Assembly (NCBI GenBank): GCA_959347315.1
Contig: OY365807.1
Span: 28,290,810 to 28,354,809 of the forward strand
Length of the DNA stretch: 64,000 nucleotides
Origin: Bimastos eiseni
Lineage: Eukaryota > Annelida > Clitellata > Crassiclitellata > Lumbricidae
Direction: 5' to 3'
Shown here: positions 35,530 through 49,924 of the stretch, piece after piece
How positions within the stretch are numbered: position 1 is the stretch's first letter
Layout: the number at the start of each line of letters is the position of its first letter
The notes under the pieces: model-generated
Seen by the model: only the letters and a program-made list of their open reading frames with translations
The model's database searches: none
Told to the model about the DNA's origin: nothing
Made by a program: the position numbers and the translations under genes

Positions 35530-36716
35530 GGATATCATTTTGAAGCATCAAAGCTCTTAACACATGATATTTAAGAATCTCAATGTATGTATTAGTTTTT
35601 ACGGAAGCGAACGTAAACACAAATATATTATATATGCAATGTAATACACACATATAAATATATATATATATGTAAGCGAAAAATAACAGAGCTAGACTGA
35701 CATACAGACAGGCTATGTACTGTGTAAGGCACCGGCGCATGCGCCCAAAAGACGTTTCTCATTCGTTGCCCTCTATGTGCTCTGCTGGTCTTCGTCTTGG
35801 GGCAACTGGTGCAACTCGAAACTCGGCGCTCAGTTTGACGAAGAGCAGCGTGTGGTGGGTGATCTGTTCATTATACTCAAACGAAAGTTGCTGCTTAATT
35901 TGAATCTTTTTCTATGCCTGAATTTAAGAGAAGCGCTATACTTCGAACTATTGGATAACAAGTGATAATGTATTGGTAAGTTCATTTTCCTGACTGCTTT
36001 TTACAACTGTTTGAACGTTTTTTGTCGGTTTTACTGATTCGAAAACGCTAACAGACTCCTATTTAGGATCTATTTTATATGAGCCATGTAAGTGATGAGT
36101 AAAGGAACGCACAGTGTTTGTTAATAGAAGAGCAACATGAGAACACTGTAAGCTGTTCTTTTCCTTTGAATCTGGAGCGCTTCTGAGTAGTCATCTTGTC
36201 AAAGCCCAGCCGTGGTGTTATCCATTGCAGCAGCATTTAGTCAACAATTTATGAACTGACCAAAGTCATCAAATCATCACTTTATTAGCTCAATACCCTA
36301 AGCACTGCTTTCTGACAAATCTTATCTTGATTCCTAATCTTCTTTCTACCTAACTTGCCGTTCAAGCTCTAAATACCATCCTCCTTATTGTAATGTATGT
36401 GACTGTCTGCCTGCCTGCCTGACTCTCTGGAGACTCAACCCTCTGCCTAATGATTCTGTATTGATTAAGTACCTATGAATGAGATGGCTACCGCGACTTC
36501 GCTTTATGCGCGCTGTCGAAAGTTAGAATTAATCATTACGATCACATGTGTGGTAGACATCATCATTATCCGGCGGTATCTCAATATCGATCCATCATTC
36601 CATCCATCAAACCACCAATCCATCAATCCATCCACCCATCTACCAATCCATCATTCATCAATCCACCCATCAATTCATCAATCAATCCACCAATCAATTA
36701 TTCCATCCATCCATCC

Positions 36717-36749
<33 letters not shown>

Positions 36750-39543
36750 CCAATCAATCAATCAATGCCCTTATTTAAAGAACGTGTCATGATGAATGGA
36801 GGGTAATAATATAGTTACGTCTGTATGCAACTAGGATGAAAGGGTTGACCCACACAATTGGTCCAAATCCGATGAGTTTTTCTTTTTTTTAAGGAGGGGT
36901 AGGGGTGCTCAGGACACCACGTCACCCCTTCGGCGTTTGCAGTATGATTGAACACCCCTAGGAAAATTTTCTGATTGCGATCCTGTCTGTTTGCGTCTGT
37001 TTCGTCGCTACCTGTGCAAAACTATAAAGAGAGAGAGAGAGACAGACAGAAAGACAGACACAGACAGAGGGGCAATTAGTCGGTGGAAACTTTTCTGGTT
37101 CTTTCAGTTTCGCTTAGGAATGAATTGTTTGTTAATGTAATATTACTTAACCTAGCGTAGGAAATATATGTAGATGGCTGTAGGTCTACATTTGTATAAT
37201 GAGCCTGTGATTAATATAGCTGTTTTCAGTTGCAAATAAATTACTCAACATCGAAAACAGACCTATAACATTTACACTCAACTAAGCCGCCACAAAAACA
37301 GTGAATTAATGTCTGCTTCAAGTTGTTTCATATTTTCTTATATCCTACATCGTAGGTTACATAATTATGCTAGCATCTGAACTGATTACTTGCTTTTGAT
37401 GTATCTAACTCCATCGTTGGCACACGAGGATTTCATCTGTGGTTCTTTTACTAAATTAAATCGCACAGATGGTTAGTCTCAGCGTTCTTTCCTCGAAGAT
37501 AAGAAATTCTTTCGTTCTTTCTTACTGAACTGTAAAACTCTTCGATCTATCTACAAACAGACTTTGCCTTTGAATCATAACCTGAATCACCTTTTTCTCT
37601 ACAAAAAGTCTTTTCAATGACATCACAGCGCTACATCTATTACCCCCAGCGCTGAGAATATTATACCAAAGCCTTTATATATAACCTACGCGTTAATCTA
37701 ACTACAGCCAACTTCAAACAAGAAGAATTCACACATTTATACATAATACATTATACACGCACGCATACATGCACACGCAAACATGCATGAATCCATACAT
37801 GTATGAATTCATTCATATATGAATTCATTCATTGACTCTAATTGCAAATCGTTGAGTATTATAAGTTGTTTAAAATTACTCGTTTGATTTTCAATGTTCA
37901 TATAATTGACTATAATAATAGTGTCCCGTTAACATTCTAGGTAGCATAATTCAAGTTTTCACAAGATTAAAGAATTTAAAACTCAAATAATTTACTGAAT
38001 GCATTTTATATTAGATGAGATAAATGCATCGTGTAATTTTAACGCTTACTCCTTTTTTACTCCAATTTTATACTGATCGTTATTTATAGTTAGATTCAAA
38101 GTGACCACTAATGTCTCACTGGTTTAAAGATTATTTTCCCTTAACAAATTTCTTCACGTCACATTAAATCATCGAAATTCGACCCAAGAGCGACGTTCGC
38201 AAACACCATGACATCAGACGCCATCTGGTAACAAGATCTCTTTTCAGATTGAACGCAGATTTCGGCAGATTAGATGACGTCATTATCTAAACTTTCTGCT
38301 CATACATATACGTATCACTCACACAATAGACAGTCGGGTAAGCCATAGGGTCAGGTCAATCGGGATAAGAATTGCTTGGAGCTACATAAATGCCTCTAAT
38401 TGTGACGTAGTAGAGTATGCACGAATTAGATAAACAGTGTGACGTTGATCCTGATGACGAAATCGAAATGCCACAGATAAGCCACACATGGACAATGACG
38501 AAAACGACACTTGCACCGGGAAGAGAAAGATTGCCATTTCGTATCGTATAAATTTTAGCCCCTCTCGAAGAATGACAATTAATTTGGGATTACTTGTAAC
38601 CATTCTGGCTTTTATAAACACGACGTTATCTCCAAAAATTATCTTATACCGTGACCGGGATTCTTACTGTAAGCGGTGACAGTTTGCAATGAGAGGTAAC
38701 GGAAGGAAACATAGGTGGAAAGGCAGACCAGACGGATAGCAGAAACATTTTTAAAGCAAAATAAGTAAACGACACGGGTTCCTGTTTTCAGTCTCTTGTC
38801 TGCGTGGTAAGAGGCCTCGGAGGGAGTAATTGGGTCGACAGGTCCCTGTATACACTGAAAATGGGAAAATGATCCGCTCCCACTTGGTGGATCAAATCGC
38901 CCCCGGTTCTCATTCGATGCAAGTGACGTCTAAAAGCCGGTGACGGGAGGGGGAACATTTGAGATGTGATAGGGTCTGCTGCAGTCTATGCTCCTTTTCG
39001 CAATCGCTGGTTCCATAAATTAACTGTCGAGTCACGTTGCAACGCTTTGAGATTTATTTTCACTAAATTTTCAGCTCAGTCAGTGCATTGGTGGAACAGG
39101 CGAAGGTCTTATCAGCTTATTTCTACTTTATATGGCGCAATTAACGAGGCAACTGCTGAGGAAGTGAATGACCGAATGCTGATGGCAGCAGTCAGGCAGT
39201 GAGGGTGGGTGACTGATGTTTTATTTATGGTGCCACTGCTAAGGGCCAACAGTGTTCGCTTGAGGTCTCATGGTCTGGACTTACATGACAAGTGTATTAG
39301 GTGGAAACGGTTTCTAATCGAAAAAGGAAATGATGCTTTAGATTTTAAAGTCAGGTTATAGGCCCCTTAATGGAATGAGGAAAATTCATAGTGAAACTCA
39401 GTACATATAATCAATCAATCGATCAATCAATCAATCATGCACACCTATATGTACATGCAATATATATATATATATATATATATATGCATATATGAACACA
39501 TTTATATTTATATACATACATATAAACATGCACAGATACATAC
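35530..39543. other. Non-coding region with simple repeats
   Basis: (CAAT/CATC)n at 36590-36770, AG-rich at 37028-37065, (TA)n at 39462-39484. 38966-39360 has an open stretch reading YGAINEATAEEVNDRMLMAA then, in another frame, LDLHDKCIRWKRFLIEKG. It may be a decayed mobile-element frame, but I do not recognise it. Confidence 0.4.
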
Positions 39544-39782
39544 GGTGTGGCACAGTGGCCGATTGGTCAGAGCGTTCGGCCCGTAACGCTCAGTGTGCGC
39601 TGAGTGAGCGGGTTCGACCCTCGTCCGAGGCATCAGTCACTGTGTAGGGACCTTGAGCAAATCCTTCGCGCACAATTGCTCTGCAGTACAATTATCAACT
39701 GCAATTGCGCCGTCGAGGCGTGTGCACATCTGAGAAATAAATGTTGGGCAATATCAAAATTCTGAATGAATAAATAAATAAA
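39544..39782 (+). mobile_element. tRNA-derived SINE, family 1, copy 2
   Basis: Box A TGGCCGATTGGTCAGAG, a long-variable-arm-like tRNA head (GCTCAGTGTGCGCTGAG), box B GGGTTCGACCC, then the body. It ends in an (AATA)n tail. It is the copy with the clearest tail. Confidence 0.9.
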
Positions 39783-42290
39783 GATATATTTATAGAACAA
39801 GGCTCTTTGTCCAGCCACACTCCCCTACAATCGAAGAGAGGTGCCTTTAAGCTGACCGTTTCCTGCGCCATTTTTGGCTGACCGTGGGTGTGTTCCTCAT
39901 TGCCCTCTTCCTCCAGTTCGTAAAATACGATACTCTTTTAATCCTCGTCCTCTTAACCGGGAAATTCCGTACTCCGACCAACTTACTATAGCAAGCAATT
40001 CATTGTCAGAATGTTGTACGCTTAATAAAATAGGCTTACACATTTACCATGCATTTTATTACTTCTGTGTGTTATTATATATTCAATTTTGCTGTTCCTC
40101 TGTGTGTTTGCTAATGGAGTAGGCATGATAAAGGCTGTATATTTAGTTTACTTACTTATCATTAACTCTTTCACGACAGTTCTCTCTTGTGTTTCAGAGA
40201 CAATAGATGCAATTGTATTTTGCAGCTAAGTGGAATCAAATCAATCAACTGTTTTTCTGGCACATCGTGTATCAGTTGTATCAGTGTATCCGTTGCCAAT
40301 CATAAGAAAGATGTCAGAATTCAGATAAGTTCCGTTGGCTCAGGTCTGGATGATATCATAAGCTGTACAATGAGGTCCTTGTATTATAATATAAGTAATC
40401 ATTCTCGTTGTTATCGAGAAGAACCACAGGACCTCATCAATTAAACGACGCACTATAAACCACTGATATGGTATGATGATTACAACGGCATCGTTTTCAT
40501 ATTATGCGTGTAGTTGCATTATGGTTATATTTGTATTATACTGTATATATGTATATATATGTATATGCATATAGACTATATGTTTATGTAGGCGATAATG
40601 GGCTATAATTTATTTTGAGCGATGTTGATGGGTTTGATGACTATTCGTCTCTTGTTCTGCCTCCTTCACATATTATATATGAACTAGTTTTCCCAAGGAA
40701 TCGTGTTTCCTATCAGATATCGTGACTCACAATTCGTGAGATTCGTCGCTTCCAAAGTATTTAATATGAGACCGAAATATGTATTAGAGCATTGAACGAC
40801 ATTTGTCACTCCGTTTATGCTATTCCCAGAAGAGAAATGGACACACAGGTATTGAGGGACAGACGGACAAAACGAAGAACGAACAGGAAGATCATCGACG
40901 GAGAAGCATAAACACGAACTGGCTAAGTAAACAGACAGTTTGGTAGATGAAAGGCATCTGGATGGGCAGGGAGGTATATGAAGAGGATGACGGAAAGACG
41001 CAGACAGAGGAAGTCAGAAGGACTGGGCTAGTAGGTATGTTGGATACAGGAAGCGCATACTATTGTGTCACTTATTTGATTTTTAAAAGATTTGAACTCG
41101 CACACAAACATGTAGTACAACTTTCGGAAAGGAAGTCATTTTCCCTTCGTTCCTTTCGCTAACCTACAAATGAGATTAACCTTCTGTTGAGATTATTGAG
41201 AACTGTTATGCGCTGTGTATACATGCAGCTGAATGTGATAGGATTAAGCTAGACAACGCTAAAGACATGCAGATGTCTACGACAAAGAAAGCACCTGTCA
41301 GTGAGACAGGGCAGGAGCGATGCGTTCATGAAACAGGCAACTTAAGGTTTTGGCGCCAAAATTCTAGACATCAGTGAAAAAGAGAGGACAAAGGGAGCAA
41401 ACGAGAGAACGACAAAGAGACAGACGGAGAAAGACAGGAGGGCAGAAGGGCGAGAAGCGTAGAGAGACATATAAGACACAAGGCAGAGCGTGAGACAGAA
41501 CGTGACAGATGTCTTTGTTAAGCTCTGTAAGTGGCGCCATATAAATTTGCCAGTGCCATTATCATTACCATAAAGACTAAGCTGTCAGATGATTGTGTTG
41601 GTGCCCGACTGCCCGATTTGGTCCACTAAGTTATTGCAGCCAGTAAATACATCTACATGCATAAATGATACTCAGCCTGTGCTGATCATAAGCTTGAAAA
41701 AGGAGAAAGGTAGAGTAGCGGGTTGCAGATATTATTCTAACCGTCCATAAAATAAGACGACAAAATTAATCGCAAGGAATATCGTACATCCATGAGTCCA
41801 TGGTACATCAATGAGTTATTAAGCGCAGCAACGACTCACGAATCTCCAGGGTCAGCAGCAACAGATTCTTGATCGGCTACGTTGATTAAGTGTAAATTCA
41901 GAGGGTGTCTACACCAACCGAATGGCCTAGACCTTGTTCAGTGAATTGCCCGCTTAAATTATCTATACCCTTTTGTGAATGAGAACGTTTGGAAGGCGAT
42001 GGATGAATTAGGGTGGAAATCCTCAATGAAGTGGAAGGCAGAGCAATCTCGAGCTGTAACTTTTGATGATCGCTGAGAATGGCTGTAGGTCATTTGGCCA
42101 GGACATGAAAGGCTAAAGAGTAACTATTAATTGGCTGCTGTGATCATCTTCTGTGTTGACCCTGTCTAGGCTACGGTACACCGTGTAAATAAAAGGGGAT
42201 GTATTGTGGCACCAACATTTGGTACCCAAATACATTAGTGTCGAATGACTACTGAGGCCTACATGAGAAATCTTACGTTCGAGTACAAGT
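39783..42290. other. Non-coding region before copy B
   Basis: No convincing exon. A Cys-rich frame at 40187-40441 follows a fair acceptor (TTGTGTTTCAG) but is not recognised. From about 42300 the sequence becomes homologous to the downstream flank of copy A. Confidence 0.4.
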
Positions 42291-42430
42291 AAACTAAAAC
42301 CTTACATTTTGCGATTCTAAAGCCTAGGATCTCTAAGATATTTATAGGGAAAGTCTACGAGGCCTAAGATTCGAGAGAGCTAGCCTGTAGCCTAGGAAGA
42401 ACAAGACAAGTACCAACATCTTTTTTAACT

Positions 42431-42436
42431 TTTATT
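42431..42436 (-). terminator. Poly(A) signal of protamine-like copy B
   Basis: AATAAA on the minus strand, about 140 bp after the stop, at the position matching copy A. Confidence 0.7.
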
Positions 42437-42575
42437 GATCGAACAATAGACTTCATCGATCGTATTAACTCGCATACGATAGAGTTCATAGCCGTCGCTT
42501 GGGTCTTTTTCTTGCCGCTATCCCCCTCAGTCAGAGAGGGAAGGGATGGAAGTAGGGAGGTCCGTCCGATGGCGT

Positions 42576-43104
42576 CTAGTGGCGGCTTCGTCGTCGTCGT
42601 CGGCGGCGGCGTCCGTGGCTTCGTCGGCGGTGACTGCGACGTCCGCAGTGGCTCCCTCGTCTGCCTCGACTCCGTCGTCGTCGCGAGGGAGTCGCTCCCT
42701 CGTCATCGTCCCCCTTGGCCGGTGCTGCTGCTGCCGACGCTCCCCGGCGGGCGCTGCGAGACCTCTCCCTTCGTTTCATTTCCAGGCCTTCTTCTTTTTC
42801 CTGCACAACCAACAGCAACACAACACCCTTCCCTAGAGAACGTCGTAGGGTAAGAACTTATTAATCTATCTAACCTTATTAGCTTAACGTTGATAGAAAT
42901 AATAGCCAAATTCGACTTAAGTAGTCGCATTGAAACCTAATCAGCATTTATGCAATCTAATTAAATAACCTAGGCCTACTCTAGCCCTGTTCTCTAGTAG
43001 GTTTGACCTTATCTCAGCTGAAGAAAGCGCTCGAAGGCGGCTCTCTTCAGCCAGAATAAGTTACTAATCAAACCTACCATTTCGAGATCTTCGTAGTCTT
43101 CCAT
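42576..43104 (-). CDS. Arginine-rich protamine-like / sperm nuclear basic protein precursor, copy B
   Basis: Paralogue of 28264-28787 with the same structure: exon 1 43104-43078 (MEDYEDLEM), intron 277 bp, exon 2 42800-42576. The 83-residue product differs from copy A only at residue 29 (Arg in A, Gly in B; AGA to GGA). Second exon and 3'UTR are almost identical to copy A, while intron and promoter have clearly diverged. Poly(A) signal AATAAA at 42436-42431. Both copies are on the minus strand, 14.3 kb apart, in GC-rich islands inside AT-rich DNA. Both keep intact frames and splice sites, so both are probably functional. The 113-codon plus-strand frames over exon 2 in both copies are shadows. 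Confidence 0.82.
42997..43077 (-). promoter_or_regulatory. Intronic hairpin that contains the 5' splice site, copy B
   Basis: An 81-base inverted repeat with the same outer 10-bp stem over the donor GTAGGTTTGA. The inner stem (CTTAT, then GGCTGAAGAGAGC) is interrupted by one C-A mismatch and several wobble pairs. The C-G pair of copy A after GGC is U-A here, a compensatory change. Confidence 0.85.
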
Positions 43105-43173
43105 CTCCTCGTTGTTATTCTTCTGGTCTTCTTGAAGCTTGGAGAGAACTGAGTAGAAGACAGGACCCAGCCG

Positions 43174-43258
43174 CTTTTTATCTGATTTCCGGCCAAAAGA
43201 AACCGACAATAGCTAATCAGAAAGGAGCTCTGGACACAATGAGGTTTGCCATGACAAC
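43174..43258 (-). promoter_or_regulatory. Promoter of protamine-like copy B: X-box-like, TATA
   Basis: 43245-43258 is TTTGCCATGACAAC on the plus strand, two mismatches from the perfect X-box of copy A and at nearly the same distance from the ATG (141 bp). ATAAAAAG lies at 43174-43182. The CCAAT position reads CTAAT, so that box is lost. Confidence 0.55.
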
Positions 43259-43299
43259 GAAAACAAAATCTCATTTAAGTCTCGCAATGTAAATCTGAA

Positions 43300-46200
43300 T
43301 TTTGCAGCCTGTCTCAACAGATGGTGGGCCTCATCATTTTATAGGACTGTGGTTTACGATCTAACGATGGCAAAAAATCTCCAATCCAGCACACATGATA
43401 TACAATCACATAATGACCTTATCTTGAAAGCAGATAATTTGTGGGGTAAGCATTAAATTATTATTAAATATTAAGCAAAAGCAGTTTTAAGGTTAGGCCG
43501 ATATTTTTCGCCGGTTATGCCTTGGTTTAAAGTAACTTACGGTTTTAAATGTACTTCGCGGAGAGACAATTGATGATAAGAAAAGATATCAATGATAAAA
43601 ACAATAAGAATATGAAGAATAGCAGTTAAAAAAGTACATGTTGTACAACTATCTATCAATATTTTAACACTCGATGTTGGCCTGAGATTGGCCAAATCTT
43701 TGGAAGAAAAGTTTGTCTCGAAGGTCTTAATGGCTATCTTTCTGAAGTAACAATGATTATAACTATTGTCATTATCAATATTAGCATCATTTTCATCGTT
43801 ATAAGCATCATTTTCATTATGATCATTACTATCATAATTATCATCATTACTACATTTTCACCGTCATCGGCTTCGTCATCACAATCACCGCCACCGTCAT
43901 CATCATCATCATCAACATCAGCATCAGCATCAGCATAATTATTTTTATTATTTTAAAATTATTATTAGTAGTAGTAGTAGTAGTATTAGTATTATTACAT
44001 ATACTAATACTAGTTCCAGTAGGCCTACTATTTCCACTGCCACCTAACCAACAATAATTGATATCGCAATTTGACAATACTGATTATTGCATTCTTAATT
44101 TTTTCTATTTATTTATATTTTTGCGCTCATTGTCAAAGTCCTCCTAAATTGCGTGACGTCATTTATGGACTGCTCCATTAGCCTAACTTTGATTGCGTCA
44201 TTTTTGTACCCTTAGAATGTTCTAACTCCAGGCTGAGCTAAGCTAAGCTAAATCTATTTGGACAATGATTAGCAACATACGTTTGTATTGCAATCATTCA
44301 TCGTTGCGAGCATTCTACCTGCTCACTCACTTAGTCTTTAGTCGTTGTCTATAATCTTCTTTATACGTCGATGTTATTAGTAGGGAGCTTCTTCCGACTG
44401 GATTTTGTTTCTATAGCCATGGCTCTGCTCTAGAAATAGATGTGGGTTAACTCAGTCTCACGCTGACTAATCCGCTTCCCTTCCCCTCTTCTACCCTTAT
44501 TCCCTCTTATTTTAATGCCAAGGTGCCTTCTCCTATTCCATAGCATCCATTCTTTCCGTTCCCAACTCCGTCTGTAGGCTACAGTTGTCGGTGCCCTTCA
44601 TTCCCATGCATCCACGTGCTGCTGCTGCTGCTGTTGTGATAGATGCTGAGGATGCTCTGCTCTGCACAGGTGATGAGACATCCGGCCATTATGCTCGGAC
44701 CCCGTAACTCCGGAGATCAGGTATGAAGCGCACTTAGAGAATGAGAGGAAGGGAAACGGAAGAGAATTGGGAAGGGAATGCGGAAAGAGAGACAATTTAC
44801 CAGGAACCGACGATCGTAGGAAAGCAAATAGGAAGTAAATGAGTCGCTCGGGTCTTGGCTGCCACAGACAGCGCAAGATTGAAACAAAGACAATGAATAA
44901 CGATGCGCTGAAGGGATGACTAAGATATTCATAAAGCGCACGTTATTCTTATATTTAAAATAAATGCACTTAGCAAGCGTTCAACTTCCAATGGCAGAAA
45001 AAACTCAGAAACAGGAAAGTCATGATAAAGACATTGGCGCCCGTGCATCATGGCTCACGTCTTATGATACGAGGGCACTGATCTGCAACAGAGTTAACAG
45101 CTAGATGGGTAACCATGATTATAATATTGTTGGCTAACAATTAGCCAATTTGGGAGCCCAGCGACGGCTAAAAGTGTTAGATGTAGTTATCTGCTGAACC
45201 AAGAATCGCAGAATGTTGCTTAATAACTTGATTTTTCCTCCGAATGGATAAATATAAATGTTCACGGTTCTCCATGCCCTTATGCCATCAACCCATGTAG
45301 GCCTATCTGGCAACCCTAACCCTGCTCCTTGTGCCTCACCGAATTGATCGGATCATTTTATCTTCTACATATGTTTATTAATGATCTGCAGTCAATTATT
45401 GACGTTGAACTCCAATATTAATCATGATAGATGTCACCGTTAGAGCAAAAGATTTCTTCTTGGGTCAATTTATCCCAAAATTTCCTTTTCTAAACACTGG
45501 TCAGAATTGTAAGTTGAAATTTAGACGATTACTAGTGCAATATTTGAGCATTGAGATTCATATACGAAAACCAACAGCAATGACTATGGCAACCGAGTAA
45601 GCTGTGAATTAAGACCCGGCAGCGTTAATTTTTTACCACCTTACTTCTTGAAGGCTTTATGACTCGACTCAATCAAGGCCTTCTCTGAATCGCATCAACT
45701 GCATCAAACTTTCCAGCGAGCGTTAAGTAGTCTGGTACTCTCTGTCGTGACATTTCTGCGTTTGTCTCCAGTGACAATAACTCAAGCGATAACGCAGCCA
45801 TTGGTCAAAGGTTAGCACGATTAGATGAATCGCCATCTGCTATCACATTTGCTAATAGGACCTGCCTCTTCCCATTGACTTTCGTCCGGACTCTGCAATG
45901 GACGTATGCTTTAAACTTGTATAGTATATAATAGCCGTAATCGGGTAATTAAATAACCATCTCCATCGTTTATCGTTCAATGAACACCTGTAAGCCTATA
46001 TGTATTGGCCTATATAGTGTGCTTCAATTATGATTGTAACTAACGATATGCATTGCTATGTGGTTTAACGCTATTGATGTATTCATGCAAATAGATGTTC
46101 AGCGACGCGAGAATAGAAATATTTAAGCGCTATCGCTGCTTGGCAAAATATTGTGGGCCCGGATGCCCTTGTCGCATTATATATCTCACTCTATATACTG

Positions 46201-49200
46201 TCTGCGTCCCTTCGTCAGCTTCCGTCTCCCTCCGTTTCTGGACGACTATGGTGTTTAGGTTCGGTTATTAATAACATTGGATGTAGATAAACTCATCGCC
46301 GATGATGACTCGTATATCGCATCGTGTTGCTGTTGCCTTAGGCGAAGATAAGCAAAGCGGGTCGTGCAGTGGAATGTGGTTTGGTTTGGCGTCAAATCCA
46401 TCATCATTTGTCTCTGATACGGCGACAACCAACGCCAGTCAGATGTGACGGAGCAGTTCATCTCGGTTGTTGTTCCGCTAAGGCTGCCAATTGTAATCGA
46501 TCACTAACTACATGGTCATGATCTGTAGTCGAATTGGAACGCAGGCAGAGATCCATGACAGATCCATGCGCACAGATAACCAATGGGCTGCATGCACGCA
46601 GGTGAACTCTGTACCTCTGCGAGTAAACAAATACGTATACCAGTAAGCCTACACACGAAGACATACAAACAGAAACAAGACGTATATGGACAGACACTGC
46701 AAGTACGCCTAAGGCACTGAACAGGATACGCTGTCCAGACAGGCATGGACAGAGAAAAAGTTGACAGACACAAGAGCACACAGAGAGACACAAGAGCAGA
46801 CAGAGAGACACAAGAGCACACAGAGAGACACAAGAGCAGACAGAGAGACACATACAGAAACAATGAAACCGAGACAAAAACACGTGTAGTTAGACGTGAA
46901 TAGGCAGATACTCTGTGCTTAGCTCTCGAGCGGCGCTTTAGAAGTTGAATATTGCTATTACGATAACACACCGAGAGATATTAAGAGGCTGATTGACTAA
47001 ATACATGCGTGTCTGCTAACTTACTTACTTGCGTTCTTACTTAAAAAGTTACTTTGCTTTTCTTAATGACCAACAGACCAATCGTCTGAATGACTGGTTC
47101 AATGACAGAGTAACGGGGCATGTAAAAGAAAGATATCCTGGTTTCACTGTAGTTCTATATAGTCGTACGTAGCGTATGCGAATCGTTCAGATTAGTAGAA
47201 GTTGTGAGGTCCTGGTTGACACGTGTTGGATGCCCAGTCAGGGTCAGGGTCAGGGTCAGTGTCTTAGTGTCGTCGTCCGTTTCTTATTATCTTCTGCTTC
47301 GACTGTATACGTTATACGTCGCTCGTGTGTGCGCTTGTAAATGGGGCATGCGCAGAGAGATGTGGCTCTTCGGATGGCACCATGTGTGTTGCCGAGACAG
47401 GGTCAGGGTACGATAAAAGTGAAACAGATGTGAACCTCGTCGATTTACCGTTCCAATATAAATACGACTGGCAGTACCTCCGTCCTTCCTTCCCTCCATT
47501 TCTACCTCCCTCCCTCGTTCCCTATCTACACCCAATCCCAGCCATCCCTCCAAGGACTCTGTTTTCTTGCGGACACTTGAGATGGCCTCTAGGGATGGCA
47601 TCGCAAGCCAGGTGCCCTCGTCTTTATTTTCAGAGCAAGGGTCCATAAAGCCGCATCCCTAATTCCCTATTATCCTCCCGACCGCGGGAAAATACCAAAA
47701 ACCTCATTCTTTTTGACTTTTCGACATTATTTATGCGCATGATTAATCTCCATTTGAAATCGGCGCAAAGGTAAATAAATCGATTTAAGACATCCTTCAG
47801 TTCTTCTGAATGACATTAGAATCATCTATACCGCTTATACACATATAACAGATCAAGTTATATATTATATATATATATATATTATATATATAATATATAT
47901 TGCATACATGTGTAACAGATGATATGATATTGCATAAATCCATATAAATATATATATATAATATATATAATGTTGCATGAAAATGGAATACACAATAGCG
48001 CTTGTTTATAACTGGCCCGAGCATAAGACGAACGTAATTGTATCTGTTGTAATTCATATTTGCTTTCTTCAGGGGTGAATTTAGCAATCTACCGCCCCGA
48101 GGCAATTAGTTTTCTACCCTTGATGTTTAAATTGCAACGTTCTAATTTTATTAAATATTATTATAATTATATGAAGGACTATTAATTGCCGTATCACACA
48201 TTGTTTCAAATTGACTTTGTGTTAAATTTTTACTTTTAATTAAAAAAAAGTTTAGCTGCCTTCTGCATATGCCGACCCAAGGTCATGGCAACGTTTGCTT
48301 CAGTAGCACATATCCATTGGATCTGTCGCTCAGAATGATTTTGTGGATCCGTTGAAAGCTGATCCTTCAGTAGTTGTGACAATACAGGGCGTTGACTTTG
48401 TCACGTAATATGAGTCTTCCCAGTGATAACGGCTATTTTGTTGTATACGGCACAATGAACTCACAGACACAGGGACACAAACAGAGAGACAGACATCAAC
48501 ATGCAATATAGACCTATATAGGATTATATGAAATGTCTGCAGCCGAATCGAAATAAACTCAGTAACTAATCAATCTGTAAAGCAAATTTCATGTATCATA
48601 ACCGAAGACCACTCTTAAATATTAACATATTTTATAAGTGCATTTCTAGCTTAATTTAAACGGTATACATAACGTATTAGAGTTGATTGTAAAAGCAGAT
48701 AGCATGATTGTCCAGGCACTGGAAATAGGCCAACGCATAAAACATGTATATAGATCTATATATAATAACATGGACGTTCCCATCGTTTCTTCCACATCTA
48801 TCTTTTTCTGGACTATGCTTCCGACCATCGTCCATCTATCCCACTCCTCCCTTACGAATTCTTATTGGCTAAGATCGTGCGAAAGACAAAGATGGACAAA
48901 GCTCCAGCACGAGGCAAGAGTACGGCGACCGTTACGAAATCTTTTCCCAAACTGAATACTCTTTGAAAGTATACTTCCTTTGACCTCTGCCCTGAATCTA
49001 TGAAGTCGTTGTGCGTGGATTTATGTGAAGGTCAGTTGTCAGCTGCTGACCAAGAATCCGTTCAGGAAGTAGACAGACATGGCTTCATCTGATGAGTTAT
49101 GACCTGACCCTTCATTTGCCTTTCCTCTAGGAATCCTTTGAACCCTCCATCCCAGCATCCCTCTTCCCCTCTTCCCCTCTTCCCCTCTGGCGCTTGGCTT

Positions 49201-49321
49201 TGGCCGTTCATAACCAATTATAGGGAAATCAGAATCAGACGCTTTTTAAGCCTCGTTTGATTGATAATTTGTTTTATCACAAATTCTGCAGCATGAAATG
49301 TGCTATAGAATAAGAATGATA
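43300..49321. other. Non-coding region with simple repeats
   Basis: No exon recognised. ATT/ATC-type repeats at 43750-43985. A 20-bp tandem repeat (AGAGACACAAGAGCASACAG) at about 46764-46858. (TA)-rich at 47860-47970. Confidence 0.45.
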
Positions 49322-49545
49322 ATATGGTGGCTGATCGGTTAGAGCGGTCGGCCCATGACACTCAGTGTGCGCTGAGCGAGCGGGTTCGACCCTCGGCCAA
49401 AGAGTCACTGTGTATAAGGACTTTGAGCAAGTCCTTCGGGCTCAATTTCTCTGCACTACAACTGCAATTGCCCCACCTAGGGGTGTGCACTTTTGAGCAA
49501 AAGATGTTGGAAGAAGGGCGATATCATATTTCAAGAATTTTAATT
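49322..49545 (+). mobile_element. tRNA-derived SINE, family 1, copy 3
   Basis: Box A TGGCTGATCGGTTAGAGCGG, box B GGGTTCGACCC, body with TTTGAGCAAGTCCTTCGG, and an end matching the 3179 copy (AAGATGTTGGAAGAAGGGCG). Confidence 0.9.
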
Positions 49546-49699
49546 TAATAACATGGACAATTATAAATATAGCTATGTATGTAGATCGATATATAATTAA
49601 TAGACTGAAAGATAGTTTGAAAGATTGATAGACAGACAGAATGATTGATTGACAGACTGATATACAGGTGTACATGTAAATATAGATAACTATATAGAT

Positions 49700-49924
<225 letters not shown>

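Noticed and set aside
39544..39620. Possible genuine tRNA gene
   Set aside because: Boxes A and B are present but no clean cloverleaf or acceptor pairing; the conserved body shows it is a SINE.
40187..40444. Cys-rich frame after a fair splice acceptor
   Set aside because: No neighbouring exon or recognised family; could not be supported.
46458..46971. 141- and 151-codon Cys/Val/Leu-rich minus frames
   Set aside because: Driven by a 20-bp tandem repeat; no gene structure around them.
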